Below, in pieces: positions 10,107 through 19,582 of a stretch of 64,000 bases of DNA. The position numbers were made by a program, and so were the translations under genes. Each line of letters opens with the position of its first letter. Position 1 is the stretch's first letter. This stretch comes from DSVQ01 sp964484765 (GTDB taxonomy: Bacteria > Planctomycetota > Planctomycetia > Planctomycetales > Planctomycetaceae): positions 1-64,000 of the forward strand of contig CAZAGI010000017.1 in assembly GCA_964484765.1 (NCBI GenBank), in the 5' to 3' direction. The notes below the pieces were generated by a model. That model was not told the origin of the DNA. It worked only from the letters and a program-made list of their open reading frames with translations, and made no database searches.

Positions 10107-10143
10107 TTGTCTTTTTCACCGTCATCCATCCGAATTTTCGCGT

Positions 10144-11640
10144 ATGTCCTCGCCCACACTCCTCACCGCCGAACAGATCACCGTCCGGTTTGGCGGCGTG
10201 CCGGCGCTCGAAGCGGTTGACTTTGATCTCGCGCCGGGGGAAGTGCACGGTCTGGTCGGCTGCAATGGAGCCGGCAAAAGCACGTTGATGAAAGTCCTCG
10301 CCGGGGCCGTGCCGCATTATGAGGGGACGATTCACCTCGGTGGTCAAGCGGTGCGGTTGAATTCGCCGCGTGTGGCGCTGTCGCACGGCATCGCCATGGT
10401 TTATCAGGAACTGTCCGGCATTGGACAATTGTCGGTCGCGGAGAACCTGTTCCTTGGTCGGCAGCCACTGACCGCCTGGGGTTCCGTCGACTGGAAGGCC
10501 ATGCGGCAGCGCGCCGCCGAAGAACTCGCGCAACTCGATGTTCATGTGGATGTTCGCCGGCCCCTGCGGGAGTACCCGCTCGTCGTGCGACAATTGACGG
10601 AAATCGCCCGCGGGCTGAATAGCGGGGCAAAAATCCTCATCCTCGATGAACCGACGAGCGCCCTGAGCCCCCCGGAAGCGAAGCGTTTGTTCGATGTCAT
10701 GCGGCGATTGCGCGACCGTGGCGTCGCGCAAATTTTTATCAGCCACTTTCTCGAAGATGTGCTCGCCATCTGCGATCGCGTTACCGTTCTGCGCGACGGG
10801 AAAAGGATCGCGACCAGCGCGTCACATTCGTTCACCCGGAAGTCGATGCTCGATCAAATGGTCGGCAAACAGGCCGACGCCGCGGGGCAGGAAACGGTGG
10901 AAACAACACTCCCTGTCCCGTCGGAAGCCCCGGTCCGGTTGACGGCCGGCAAACTCACCCACGCGGCAGTCTTCCAGGACGTTTCCCTCTCCGTGCGCGC
11001 GGGAGAGTGCCTGGGGCTCTACGGTTTCGTCGGGGCCGGGCATCAGGAATTCGTCCAGGCGCTCGCGGGAGCAGCGCCGATTGACAGTGGAACCATTGTC
11101 GTCGATGACAAACCGTTGCCGAAAGAAAACGTGACTGCAGCGGTCAACCGCGGCGTGGTCTTTGTCGCAGCTGACCGGGGACGCACGGTAACCCGTCGGG
11201 CACCGATCGCCCACAATGTCACGCTGGCTCATTTGCGACGCACGATGGGCGATTGGCTCACCACAGCGCGGGAACATGCCGCGACAAAGCCCGTGCTGGA
11301 TCGCGTGGGTTGTCGCCCGCCCGACCCGAACAAACTGGCGGGGCAACTCTCCGGCGGGAATCAGCAGAAGGTTGTTTTTGCCAAATGGCTGCTGGGCCCC
11401 ATCAACGTGCTGCTATTGGAAGAACCAACTCGTGGCATGGATGTGCACGCCAAGTCGGAAGTGATGCAACTGGTGAAAGATCAGCAGGCGGCCGGCGCAG
11501 CGGTGATTCTGGCGTCCACCGAACCGGAATTGCTGCTGGCGTATGCCGATCGGGTTATCACCTTCCGCCGGGGCCGCGTGCACTGCGAATTCGCCGGGGA
11601 AACAGTGACGAAGCATGACCTGATGCACGCCGCCGAATGA
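10144..11640 (+). CDS. Sugar ABC transporter ATPase (RbsA/MglA type, duplicated)
   Basis: 498 residues with two tandem ATPase halves, as in RbsA, MglA and XylG. The first half has Walker A GCNGAGKST and Walker B LILDEPTSAL. The second half has a degenerate P-loop region (GFVGAGHQE), the signature LSGGNQQK and a final LLLEEPTRGMD. This layout is normal for carbohydrate uptake transporter 2 family ATPases. It energises import through the permease encoded 24 bases downstream. Confidence 0.9.
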   Translation: MSSPTLLTAEQITVRFGGVPALEAVDFDLAPGEVHGLVGCNGAGKSTLMKVLAGAVPHYEGTIHLGGQAVRLNSPRVALSHGIAMVYQELSGIGQLSVAENLFLGRQPLTAWGSVDWKAMRQRAAEELAQLDVHVDVRRPLREYPLVVRQLTEIARGLNSGAKILILDEPTSALSPPEAKRLFDVMRRLRDRGVAQIFISHFLEDVLAICDRVTVLRDGKRIATSASHSFTRKSMLDQMVGKQADAAGQETVETTLPVPSEAPVRLTAGKLTHAAVFQDVSLSVRAGECLGLYGFVGAGHQEFVQALAGAAPIDSGTIVVDDKPLPKENVTAAVNRGVVFVAADRGRTVTRRAPIAHNVTLAHLRRTMGDWLTTAREHAATKPVLDRVGCRPPDPNKLAGQLSGGNQQKVVFAKWLLGPINVLLLEEPTRGMDVHAKSEVMQLVKDQQAAGAAVILASTEPELLLAYADRVITFRRGRVHCEFAGETVTKHDLMHAAE

Positions 11641-11664
11641 TGTTTTGATCGAGGTGTCCACGAT

Positions 11665-12768
11665 ATGTCTGCCGCTGAATCAACCGGGCGACCGTTGCCG
11701 ACCGCGAAACGAATCGACTGGGGTGATCTCGCGCCGACGATCAGTCTGGTGTTGATCGTGATCACTTTCGGGGCGATCGTCGAAGATTTTTTCAGCTTCG
11801 GGACCTTCTCGCTGGTGTTGCAACAAGGGGCGGTGCTGGCAATTGCGGCCACGGGTCTGACGTTCGTTCTGTTGTGTGCGGAAATTGACCTCTCGGTGGG
11901 GATGGTCGCGTTGATGTCGGCATGCCTGTGCGGTGTGCTGTGGGAACAACCCTGGGCAGCAGGCCCGAAAGGAGCGAGTGGGGCGACGGTCAGCGCGGTA
12001 ACAACCTTGATGGTGATTGTCGTCCCGCTGATGGTGGCGACGGTGACCGGGTGGATTTCAGGGCAATTGACGGTGTCGTCGGGATTGCCAAGTTTCATCA
12101 TCACGCTGGCGATGATGAACATCACACTGGGATTGGCAAAGTTTGCGACTCGGAGCAACCCTTTTCAAGTGCCTGCACTGCTTTCGCGTCTGTGGACAGA
12201 CCCATGGAATCTCTTCGGGCTCCTGAGAGTTTCCAATAGCACGCTACTCGCCGCCTTTGTGATGATGATGGCTCACCTGATCCTCCAACATACCCGGTTC
12301 GGGAGGTACGTTTACATGACCGGCGGCAATCGCGACGCCGCCCGATTGGCGGGAGTGCAAACCGGCAAGATTGTGGTGTCTTGCATGGCTCTCTGTGCTC
12401 TGACAGCGGCTCTGGCCGGGATTGTCAACGCGGGGCGGCTTGGCAGCTCCAGCCTCGACCAGAACGCGGAACTGCTGCTCGACGCCGTGGCGTGCGTGGT
12501 CCTCGGCGGCACCAGTCTGTTTGGCGGCGAAGGGAGCATCGGCCGGACGGTGATTGGCGTGCTGACGTTTACCACGCTGAAAGTGGGATTGAACCTCACC
12601 AATGTGGAGCGACTGGTAAAATCGTGGCCGTTGCCGGCCGATTGGAAAGTCGCCTGGCTCAAAGCAAGCTGGGTGACGCAGTTCGACCTGCTGCGGCCGT
12701 TTCTGCTGGGCGTTGTGCTGCTACTGGCGCTGGTGATTCACGGGCGACTGGTCAAGCGCCGCGATTGA
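11665..12768 (+). CDS. Sugar ABC transporter permease (RbsC type)
   Basis: 367 residues, an integral membrane protein with eight or more hydrophobic segments. It carries the family features GNRDAARLAGV and the ADP-loop-like GGTSLFGGEGSIGRT. It is the channel subunit of the importer encoded with 9013-10068 and 10144-11640. A strong palindrome follows the stop codon (12790-12843), marking the end of the operon. Confidence 0.9.
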   Translation: MSAAESTGRPLPTAKRIDWGDLAPTISLVLIVITFGAIVEDFFSFGTFSLVLQQGAVLAIAATGLTFVLLCAEIDLSVGMVALMSACLCGVLWEQPWAAGPKGASGATVSAVTTLMVIVVPLMVATVTGWISGQLTVSSGLPSFIITLAMMNITLGLAKFATRSNPFQVPALLSRLWTDPWNLFGLLRVSNSTLLAAFVMMMAHLILQHTRFGRYVYMTGGNRDAARLAGVQTGKIVVSCMALCALTAALAGIVNAGRLGSSSLDQNAELLLDAVACVVLGGTSLFGGEGSIGRTVIGVLTFTTLKVGLNLTNVERLVKSWPLPADWKVAWLKASWVTQFDLLRPFLLGVVLLLALVIHGRLVKRRD

Positions 12769-12789
12769 AGACGCTGGCAAGCCAACAAA

Positions 12790-12843
12790 ACGGGGCGCGA
12801 AACCGCGAAGCGTTGATCCACGCTTGTTGGTTTCGCGCCCCGT
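12790..12843. terminator. Bidirectional terminator between convergent genes
   Basis: ACGGGGCGCGAAACC (12790-12804) pairs exactly with GGTTTCGCGCCCCGT (12829-12843), with a partly paired inner GAAGCG/CGCTTG. It lies between the stop of the sugar permease on the plus strand and the stop of the Spy-like gene on the minus strand, so it can serve both. Confidence 0.8.
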
Positions 12844-12868
12844 GATGAACAGACCGTGCGAATTCCAG

Positions 12869-13360
12869 TTATGCCGCGGCCTTTTTCGCCGGCTTAGGCA
12901 GCTTTGCTTTTTGTTCGTCGGTCAACAGATTCAGGACCTGCTTCTTGACTTCGGCAATGATCGGATCGAGTTCCTTCTTCACCGCGTCCAATTTTTCCTT
13001 CTGTTCGGGCGTGGCGTTGATGGCCGCATCGAGCGCCTCCTGCAGCGGCTTGCCCTTCAAGTTTTCGGCCTTCGCTTTGGCCATGGCGGCTTTGCGGGCT
13101 TCGCGCTGTTCCTTGGTCAGAATATCGGACGATTGCTTTTGCAGTGCGGCAATCTTCGGTCCAAACTCCTTTTTAAGCGTCGCCATCTTCGTTTCCTGAT
13201 CGGCAGTCAGCGTAATCTCGTTCGGCAGTTGAAAAACCTGGGCACTCGCGCCGGACGGATCTGGTTTCTTCGTGGCAGCGGGTGCATCTTCCGCGGCCCA
13301 GTTGGCCCCGGCTAGAACGGAGATGGCAGCAACGGAAAGAATCGAGGAACGGAGTGACAT
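12869..13360 (-). CDS. Secreted LTxxQ-motif (Spy/CpxP-like) helical protein
   Basis: 163 residues from the ATG at 13360, which opens a signal peptide cleaved near NWAAED; the longer frame upstream crosses a terminator. The mature part is lysine/alanine-rich and helical. LTADQ, LTKEQ, ATPEQ and LTDEQ occur at repeated intervals, the LTxxQ pattern of Spy/CpxP periplasmic chaperone-like proteins. I infer a periplasmic protein that binds unfolded proteins or metal. It is monocistronic, bounded by hairpins on both sides. Confidence 0.7.
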   Translation of the reverse strand: MSLRSSILSVAAISVLAGANWAAEDAPAATKKPDPSGASAQVFQLPNEITLTADQETKMATLKKEFGPKIAALQKQSSDILTKEQREARKAAMAKAKAENLKGKPLQEALDAAINATPEQKEKLDAVKKELDPIIAEVKKQVLNLLTDEQKAKLPKPAKKAAA

Positions 13361-13423
13361 CGAAGCGGCCTTTCTGTGTCGACGCAAGACTAGTAGCCAT
13401 CCCATTCGTTCGCGGAGATAAGC

Positions 13424-13460
13424 AAAACCGCAAGCAACCCAGGGCGTCACTTGCGGTTTT
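13424..13460. terminator. Terminator after DUF1501 gene
   Basis: AAAACCGCAAG (13424-13434) pairs with CTTGCGGTTTT (13450-13460) over a 15-base loop, giving a U-rich 3' flank. It sits 25 bases beyond the minus-strand DUF1501 stop at 13485 and ends the sigma-factor operon that starts near 19582. Confidence 0.75.
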
Positions 13461-13484
13461 CGTGCGTAGCCCGCACGGCAAAGT

Positions 13485-14783
13485 TCAACCAAACAGTTGC
13501 GGGATCACATTGCCATCCCGAACAATCATAACCGGGCGGCCGGTGCCGGTGTGGTACTCTTTTTTCGGGTCGATACCAAGATTTGTGAAGAATGATGCGG
13601 CGACGTCTGCGGGCGAATAGGCTTCGGTGATCGGGCCGAGGGCCTTTTCATCGGTTTCCCCGATGACCTGACCGGGCTTGATCCCGCCGCCGGCCATCAG
13701 CATGAACATCGCGCGGGCATAGTGATCGCGGCCGTTGCGCGTGGTGTTGATCTTCGGCGTGCGCCCGAATTCCCCGGTGACAAAGACCGCCGTCGACGAC
13801 AGCAACCCTTTTTGTTCCAACCCGCGGAACAATGCCGACAGACCGGTATCGAACGGCGGCAGCCGCTGATCCTTCAAGACCTGCCAGTTATTGTTGTGGG
13901 TGTCCCAGCCGCCGTAAGAAATCGTGACGAACCGCACGCCCGATTCCACCAACCGGGAAGCGAGCAGACAGCTTTGACCGAACGGTGTGGTGCCGAATGG
14001 CTCGGCGAACGAGGGCGATTCCTGGCTGACGTCGAACGCTTCCTTGGCTCGCTTCGAGGTGATCATCGAGTAGGCTTGTTCGCTGAAGCGGTCCAAGCCA
14101 TCCAGAAGCTGGCTGTCCTTCTCAAAGCCTTTGAAGGCGACATCGAGATCGTTGAGCAGATTGGAACGACGTTCCACCTCACTGACGGTCAACCCGTTCT
14201 GCAGCGACACACCGCGGACGCTGTACGGCTTGCCGGCTTGCGGAGTACTACCCGTGTTCAAGGCCGCATACCGCACGCCGAGGTAACCCGGCTTCTGGGC
14301 GCTGTTCGGCACCGACACGTTTGGAGGCAGGTTTTCCGGCCCGCCGAGTTCCTTCGTCACCACGGCTCCGTAGCCGGGGAATTCGAGCGACGGAATCGGC
14401 CGGTTGCCGGTGTTCACGTACTGCGATCCGAGTTCGTGAGCCGCCAGCGTGTGGGTGATGCCGCGGAGAATCGTGAACTTATCCATGACTTGTGCGAGCT
14501 TCGGCAAGTGCTCGGAGATTTCGATGCCGGAGACATTCGTCTGGATCGGGTTGAATTCCCCACGGTATTCGGACGGCGCGTTCGGCTTGAGATCGAACGT
14601 GTCCATGTGGGTCGGACCGCCGGCGAGATTGATGAAGATCGCCGAGGTGGCTTTTGCCTTGCCCACTTCACCGGCCGCGGCCATCCGCAGATAGCCCGAC
14701 AGTGACAGCGCCGTTCCACCCAGCACACCGGTCTTCAGAAAGTCGCGACGTTGAACGCCGTCACAAGTCCGAGAAATCGCCAT
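13485..14783 (-). CDS. DUF1501 domain protein, Tat-exported (second copy)
   Basis: 432 residues from the ATG at 14783, which has AAAGGA seven to twelve bases upstream; the longer frame includes a short tandem repeat and is rejected. A twin-arginine signal (QRRDFLKTG) is followed by the DUF1501 domain. Motifs include GGPTHMDTFD, YGGWDTHNNNW and FGRTPKIN, which resemble the metal-site pattern of the alkaline phosphatase superfamily. This copy belongs to the longer-signature type, unlike the divergent copy at 2410-3861. It is the last gene of the ECF-sigma-led operon and partner of the DUF1549/1553 protein upstream. Confidence 0.9.
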   Translation of the reverse strand: MAISRTCDGVQRRDFLKTGVLGGTALSLSGYLRMAAAGEVGKAKATSAIFINLAGGPTHMDTFDLKPNAPSEYRGEFNPIQTNVSGIEISEHLPKLAQVMDKFTILRGITHTLAAHELGSQYVNTGNRPIPSLEFPGYGAVVTKELGGPENLPPNVSVPNSAQKPGYLGVRYAALNTGSTPQAGKPYSVRGVSLQNGLTVSEVERRSNLLNDLDVAFKGFEKDSQLLDGLDRFSEQAYSMITSKRAKEAFDVSQESPSFAEPFGTTPFGQSCLLASRLVESGVRFVTISYGGWDTHNNNWQVLKDQRLPPFDTGLSALFRGLEQKGLLSSTAVFVTGEFGRTPKINTTRNGRDHYARAMFMLMAGGGIKPGQVIGETDEKALGPITEAYSPADVAASFFTNLGIDPKKEYHTGTGRPVMIVRDGNVIPQLFG

Positions 14784-14870
14784 TGAGTCATCCTTTGAGT
14801 AATTGAGGGGTAAACAAAATTCCCCGCCAGCCCGCATCGCCGGCAAAGGACGGAAGATCTTGGACACCGC

Positions 14871-14894
14871 ACCACCGTACCACCGTACCACCGT
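14871..14894. repeat. Short tandem repeat, three 8-base units
   Basis: ACCACCGT occurs three times in direct succession, then degenerates. It lies in the 140-base gap between the DUF1549/1553 gene and the DUF1501 gene, upstream of the latter's ribosome-binding site. Copy number may vary between strains; no function is evident. Confidence 0.7.
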
Positions 14895-14924
14895 ACCGGA
14901 CTTGGTGCTGCGGAGCGGAAAGCC

Positions 14925-17603
14925 TTAGTGATTGACCACAAACTCTTTCGTATTGAGGAGCGCCCACAGGAGATCGCGGGTGCCGACTGCGATGTCGCCG
15001 GCTTCCACAAAGTAGGCTTCCGCCCGTTTGGCTTCGTCGGCAGTGGGCGGCCGGCTGACCGTGCGAAGGTACGCGTGACGAATGATCGCCGCGGTCTCCA
15101 TCGGCTTGATCGGTGCATCGTCGGCGACTTCCCGCAGTTTCGCTGCCCGTTCTTCCGCCGCAACGAGTTCCTGCTTGATCTTTTCGACGCGTTCTTCCTT
15201 TTCAGCAGCTTCGGCCTTTTTCAACGCCGTCTGCAGTTGATCCACATCCCGCAGCGCCCGCTTCCGCTTGCCGGTGACGGTCTCGTCTTCACTGGGCCCC
15301 TTGATGGTCTTCACCACCTGGTCGACCCAGCTTCCTTTGCGGGAGAGTTGGTCGAGCAGTTCCTGATCGTTCTGCAGGTAAACGGTTTGCAGCAGGCTGG
15401 CTTCTTCCGAGCGGTCGCAATCGCAGTTGCTTTCACGGATCGAACGGCCGAACACCGTGAGGGCATAACCGGATCGACCACGACCGCCCTGCGGATTTAC
15501 AATGGCATCCGCAATCGCGCGGCCATCGGTCGACGCGACGAGTTTCGCCGCTTCCTGATCGCTGGTCGTGGCAATCCGCACCGAGTCATACGCTACTTCG
15601 GCGGGGATGCGTCGCGGCACAGCCCGGCTGAAATTCCGTTCGTCGAGCCGATTGGTGTCGTTCGCCTTCCAACTGAGTTGATAGGTGCGGCTGTTGCAGA
15701 TTTCGCGGTGCAGCCACTTCAGATCGTAGTTGTGTTCACGGAAACCCGTGGCGAGATAATCGAACAGTTCATCATTGCTCGGCGGATTCGCAAGGCTGAG
15801 ATCATCCGTCGGTTCGACGATGCCGCGATGGAAATAACCGGCCCAGACGCGGTTGACGATCGCCTTGGCGAAGTACGGATTCTTTTCGTCCCGCATCCAG
15901 TCCATCAATGCGGTGCGCGGATCGGCCATTTCGGCCACGACCACTTCGTCACCACCCAGCACTTTCGCCGTGCGGCCTGCAACCACTTGCGGACGTTTCT
16001 TGTCTTTGTCGTTGTTTTTCGGGGCTTTCTCGTTCTTGTTCGCATCGCGAATGAACAACTCCTGGAACGGAACCGTTTTACCGGAATTCATCCGTTCCTC
16101 AAGTTCCCGGCGAATGTCGTTGCCGTTTTTCTTCTTGTTGTCGATTTCGAGCTTCGCCAGCATTTCCTCATATTGCTTCTTGTTCTCCGGGTTCCGGTTG
16201 AACTGCACACGGGCGAAGAAGCCTTTGAAGCGATCGAAGTCGTCTTTCGTCCATTGATCGAACGGGTGCTTGTGGCATTGAGCACATTGGATGCGAACCC
16301 CGAGGAAGGTATAAGCGAACCCCAAGGCCCGGTCTTCCGGAGTGATGAAGTTCCGTCGCGCCCAGTAATAGGGCATCTGTGCTTCTTCCGCGAGAGAGTG
16401 CTCGCTTCCCTTGCGGTAGTAACCACTCATCCGCTCACAGTATTCTTCGTAGCTTTCACCGTCCTTGCGGCTCTTGGCGAGAACGAGCCCTTCAATCATT
16501 TGATCGTAAGGAGTGTTGGACGCGAGCTTGGCACGGGTCCACTCGTACCACACGGCTGCAGCCCGCTCGCGGCGGTCAACGCCGTTGTTGTCGCCCACGT
16601 ATTGGGCGTTATTCTGCATCCAGTCGTTGAACTTGGTGGCCCACCACGCGGCATACGCCGGGCGTTCGAGCAGTTCATCGATCTTCTTCGTCCGCTTATC
16701 AGCGTTGGTATCGGCAAGGAACACTTCGACTTCCACAGCGGTCGGCAACGTGCCCGCGATGTCGAGCGAGACACGACGCAGAAATTCCGCGTCGGTGCAC
16801 GTTTCCGCCTGCACGATCCCAAGTTTTTGCAGCTTGTTGACGACGAGCTGGTCGATCTTCGTCGGCGTATTCGATTTCGGATACTGCAGGCCGACGAGTT
16901 GTGAGACTGGATGAATAACCGGTACGGGAACCACGCCGTTGTCGTAGAAAGCAACGACATGAGTATCTCCCGCTCCCATCGCAGTGACGAGACCGTTCTC
17001 GGTGATCGTCGCGACTTGATCGTTGTTGCTTTGGAACCGGCACAGCGGCGTGACGTCTTCAGATGATCCGTCGGACCACACGACAACGGCCTTCAACTGC
17101 CAGGTGTCACCCTTCTTGGCCGCAACCATCTCCGCCGGAGTGACTTCCAGCCGGACAAAATCGACCGCGTCAGCCGCCATCGGCTTGGCACCGTCCAGAA
17201 CCCACTTGCTGAGGACGCGATGTTGCCAGGTGTTCGGCTCAAATCGCTTGCCCCCTTCATGAGGCTCCGTCGTCAGCCCTTTGCGGAGGGCCAGACTTTC
17301 CTCCGGTTTTCCGGGTTGAATTCGCGGCTCCTTACCTTCCATCAGATTTTGATGGTCGGACTTAAAGTCGTATCCGAACAGCGAGAGACGGAACCCGCCC
17401 TGCCCCTGGAATGAACCGTGGCACGCGCGGCCGTTACAGCCGAGACGGCCCATCAAGGGCACAATGTGCATGCGGAAATCGGGAGTTTCCGCCACCGCCT
17501 CATCGCCGTAACGCTGATCGATCCGCGGGATTTCTTCACCTATTGCGGGGAGCGCGGAGAGGACGAGCAGTCCCCAGATCGAACATGTCCTCATGCTGTT
17601 CAT
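14925..17603 (-). CDS. Planctomycete cytochrome-like protein: DUF1549-DUF1553 with Big-2-like domain
   Basis: 892 residues starting at an ATG with AAGGATT just upstream. Signal peptide, then an N-terminal part with CNGRACHG (a CxxxxCH variant rather than CxxCH), then a bacterial Ig-like (Big-2) segment around residues 150-230 (FQSNNDQVATITENGLVTA). DUF1549 follows with the canonical CAQCHKHPFDQW haem motif, then DUF1553. Near the C-terminus is a strongly charged coiled coil of about 60 residues (alanine/lysine/glutamate-rich). Expected in the periplasm or at the cell surface. It is co-transcribed with ECF sigma and DUF1501 genes, which suggests the pair is a stress- or substrate-induced exported system. 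Confidence 0.88.
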   Translation of the reverse strand: MNSMRTCSIWGLLVLSALPAIGEEIPRIDQRYGDEAVAETPDFRMHIVPLMGRLGCNGRACHGSFQGQGGFRLSLFGYDFKSDHQNLMEGKEPRIQPGKPEESLALRKGLTTEPHEGGKRFEPNTWQHRVLSKWVLDGAKPMAADAVDFVRLEVTPAEMVAAKKGDTWQLKAVVVWSDGSSEDVTPLCRFQSNNDQVATITENGLVTAMGAGDTHVVAFYDNGVVPVPVIHPVSQLVGLQYPKSNTPTKIDQLVVNKLQKLGIVQAETCTDAEFLRRVSLDIAGTLPTAVEVEVFLADTNADKRTKKIDELLERPAYAAWWATKFNDWMQNNAQYVGDNNGVDRRERAAAVWYEWTRAKLASNTPYDQMIEGLVLAKSRKDGESYEEYCERMSGYYRKGSEHSLAEEAQMPYYWARRNFITPEDRALGFAYTFLGVRIQCAQCHKHPFDQWTKDDFDRFKGFFARVQFNRNPENKKQYEEMLAKLEIDNKKKNGNDIRRELEERMNSGKTVPFQELFIRDANKNEKAPKNNDKDKKRPQVVAGRTAKVLGGDEVVVAEMADPRTALMDWMRDEKNPYFAKAIVNRVWAGYFHRGIVEPTDDLSLANPPSNDELFDYLATGFREHNYDLKWLHREICNSRTYQLSWKANDTNRLDERNFSRAVPRRIPAEVAYDSVRIATTSDQEAAKLVASTDGRAIADAIVNPQGGRGRSGYALTVFGRSIRESNCDCDRSEEASLLQTVYLQNDQELLDQLSRKGSWVDQVVKTIKGPSEDETVTGKRKRALRDVDQLQTALKKAEAAEKEERVEKIKQELVAAEERAAKLREVADDAPIKPMETAAIIRHAYLRTVSRPPTADEAKRAEAYFVEAGDIAVGTRDLLWALLNTKEFVVNH

Positions 17604-17692
17604 TCGCTAATCCTTCCTTCAGGTCGATGCGGTGCGATCAACGTTGCGTTGACCTGTGTCGCAGGCGTCACCGGCCGGTGACGCCGGGGGAG

Positions 17693-18421
17693 TTACGATT
17701 TGGGCTTCGGTTTCTCGGATTGATCCGTCTTCGCAGGCTTGCTGTCCGACTTGTTCGGTTTCGCTTCCGGAGATTTTTCGCCAGGTTTCTTTTCGGGAGT
17801 TTTCGTTTCCGATTTCCTGGCTTCCGGCGATTTCTTCTCGGGGTTCCTTGCTTCCGTGGGCTTGGCGGGCTTCTTGGGTTGAGCCACCGAAGCCGTCGCG
17901 TTGCGCTTCAACACCGCGAACTCTTTGTCGATTTGGTCGGAAGCGCGGCGTTCGTGATCGGCGATGTTTTCGTCGAGTTTTTCCAGCCGGCGACGCAAGC
18001 GGTCGCGTTCGTCGGTGAGCAGTTGTACGCGTAGATCGGCCCGTTCCCGCAGCGCGGCTTTGAGGTCGGCTTCGAGGGAAGTGTCGCCTCCCATCGACAT
18101 CCGGGCAACAAGCAGACGGATACGCGAATTGACCTTCCACTCAGCGAGTTCGATCGCGGCTCGCTCCGGAGTTTTTTCCCGCGACTTTTCGAGCCGTTCA
18201 CGGGCCTTGTCGAGATCGAGAATTGCCGAGCGGTATTCGTTCGGGGCGTTGGTCTTCAGTTGTTCGAGCAGGCTGGCGAGTTCGGGGTGATGCGTCCGCG
18301 CGAACTCCAGCGCGGCGGCTTCGGCTTTGCCGGAAATCGTCGGCGTGGTCTCCGCCAGCGCAATCCCGGTCAGCACGAACAGCGTGAGGCAACATGTCGC
18401 GAGTGAACGAAACAGCAACAT
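17693..18421 (-). CDS. Secreted coiled-coil protein with Lys/Pro/Ser-rich tail
   Basis: 242 residues from the ATG at 18421, which has GGGAGGA ten bases upstream and begins one base after the preceding stop. Signal peptide (LFRSLATCCLTLFVLTGIALA), then a long helical, arginine/glutamate-rich coiled coil of about 130 residues, then a low-complexity tail of repeated PEKK, PEARK and KPAK units. No known domain. The tail is basic and could bind cell-wall polymers or nucleic acid; this is a guess. It is the third gene of the sigma-factor operon. Confidence 0.75.
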   Translation of the reverse strand: MLLFRSLATCCLTLFVLTGIALAETTPTISGKAEAAALEFARTHHPELASLLEQLKTNAPNEYRSAILDLDKARERLEKSREKTPERAAIELAEWKVNSRIRLLVARMSMGGDTSLEADLKAALRERADLRVQLLTDERDRLRRRLEKLDENIADHERRASDQIDKEFAVLKRNATASVAQPKKPAKPTEARNPEKKSPEARKSETKTPEKKPGEKSPEAKPNKSDSKPAKTDQSEKPKPKS

Positions 18422-18422
18422 G

Positions 18423-18980
18423 TCAGTTGTCCTCCCACGGTTCAAGCGGAGCATTCCCAGGGAGCGGTTGGCGGTTGGGGCGATGTTCCAGCGAGACCGC
18501 GGCGAGCATCCAGTTGGGGACGCGGTCATCGTTCGATTCCTCATCATCGGTGTCGATACCGGCTGCGGAGAACGACGACGCGGTGTTGGTCCGACCGGCA
18601 TCACGCCAAAGCGACACCAGTTTCGCGGCTTGATTCGGAGTGCGCGGAACCGGTGCCGACAACGTGGCTAGCAATCCCGCGGCAATCCCAGCCGTCAATG
18701 TGGCGACAGCGGCGACAAACCAGCGATCACGGCGTGTCTCGACCGTCACAGCCGGAGTGACCGGCGCGGCGAGAGCGAGCTGCACGCCTTGAGTCAGGCG
18801 CGTGGCTTCGGCAACCAATTCACAAAGGGAAAAATCATCGACGAGCGAGGCCTCGAAGGCTGCGTGGTCGTTCGCGGACAACTCACCCAGCACATACTGC
18901 ACGGCTTGGAAAAAACGGGGATCCGCTTCCATGCTGGCGTCGCTGGTGAGATTCGCATTCTGGGACATGTTCGGATTCAA
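18423..18980 (-). CDS. Anti-sigma factor-like membrane protein
   Basis: 185 residues with one transmembrane segment at about residues 86-109 (FVAAVATLTAGIAAGLLATL). The cytosolic N-terminal part has the sequence FFQAVQYVLGELSANDHAAFEASL, which matches the pattern of anti-sigma N-terminal domains (helix, ELS...F). No zinc-binding HxxxCxxC motif is present. The start codon overlaps the sigma-factor stop (ATGA), the classic sigma/anti-sigma arrangement. It probably holds the ECF factor at the membrane until a signal arrives from outside. Confidence 0.75.
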   Translation of the reverse strand: MNPNMSQNANLTSDASMEADPRFFQAVQYVLGELSANDHAAFEASLVDDFSLCELVAEATRLTQGVQLALAAPVTPAVTVETRRDRWFVAAVATLTAGIAAGLLATLSAPVPRTPNQAAKLVSLWRDAGRTNTASSFSAAGIDTDDEESNDDRVPNWMLAAVSLEHRPNRQPLPGNAPLEPWEDN

Positions 18981-19582
18981 TCCTTCGAAGGCGGTCGACC
19001 TAATGTCTTTTGAAGTTTCTGGAGTGCCAGCCGCATCCGGGTCAGCACCGTTCCTAACGGGACTTTCAGGTCGGCAGCAATCTGGGCGAAGGTTTCGTCG
19101 TGATGCATCCGCCGTTCGACCACGTGGCGCTGATCGGACGGCAATTGTTCGAGGGCGATTTTCAACCGGGCCACGTCTTCGGCCCGAATGATTTCCGTCT
19201 CAGGTAGTTTTGTTTCCACTTCAGCCGGCGGTTGGGTGCTGACGAACCGTTGCAGCGTGCGATCGCGAGCCGATTGCCGCCGCCGCAGAGCCATTGCCTC
19301 GTTGAAGGCGACCCGGAACAACCACCCGCGGATCGATTCCAGCCGTGCGGTATGTCCCGACTCCAGCATCCGCTGGAAGGTGTTCTGCAAGGCTTCACGG
19401 GCACGGTCGCCGTCCCGTAACACCCCCTGCAGAAACGCCAGCATTTCCGCCGCGTGGTGGTCATACAGTTCCCGCACCACTTCCGGAGCCAGCCGTTCGG
19501 TCGACGAAGTTTCTGCACCGCGTTCCTGGGCCATATCCCCTGTTGCGGTTTCGGTTTCCGTCGAATCCTCCGACTCCATCAT
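18977..19582 (-). CDS. ECF-type RNA polymerase sigma factor
   Basis: 201 residues. Region 2 spans about residues 38-105 (LYDHHAAEMLAFLQGVLRD ... IRGWLFRVAFNEA), and region 4 about 138-192 has the helix-turn-helix ETFAQIAADLKVPLGTVLTRM. A linker of about 35 residues separates them. First gene of an operon with its probable anti-sigma, a coiled-coil secreted protein, a DUF1549/1553 protein and a DUF1501 protein. ECF operons often autoregulate; the promoter was not identified by eye. Confidence 0.92.
   Translation of the reverse strand: MMESEDSTETETATGDMAQERGAETSSTERLAPEVVRELYDHHAAEMLAFLQGVLRDGDRAREALQNTFQRMLESGHTARLESIRGWLFRVAFNEAMALRRRQSARDRTLQRFVSTQPPAEVETKLPETEIIRAEDVARLKIALEQLPSDQRHVVERRMHHDETFAQIAADLKVPLGTVLTRMRLALQKLQKTLGRPPSKD

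Noticed and set aside
14928..16904. 658-residue open frame on the plus strand
   Set aside because: It is antisense to the second DUF1549/1553 gene with no recognisable domain; a shadow of high-GC coding sequence.
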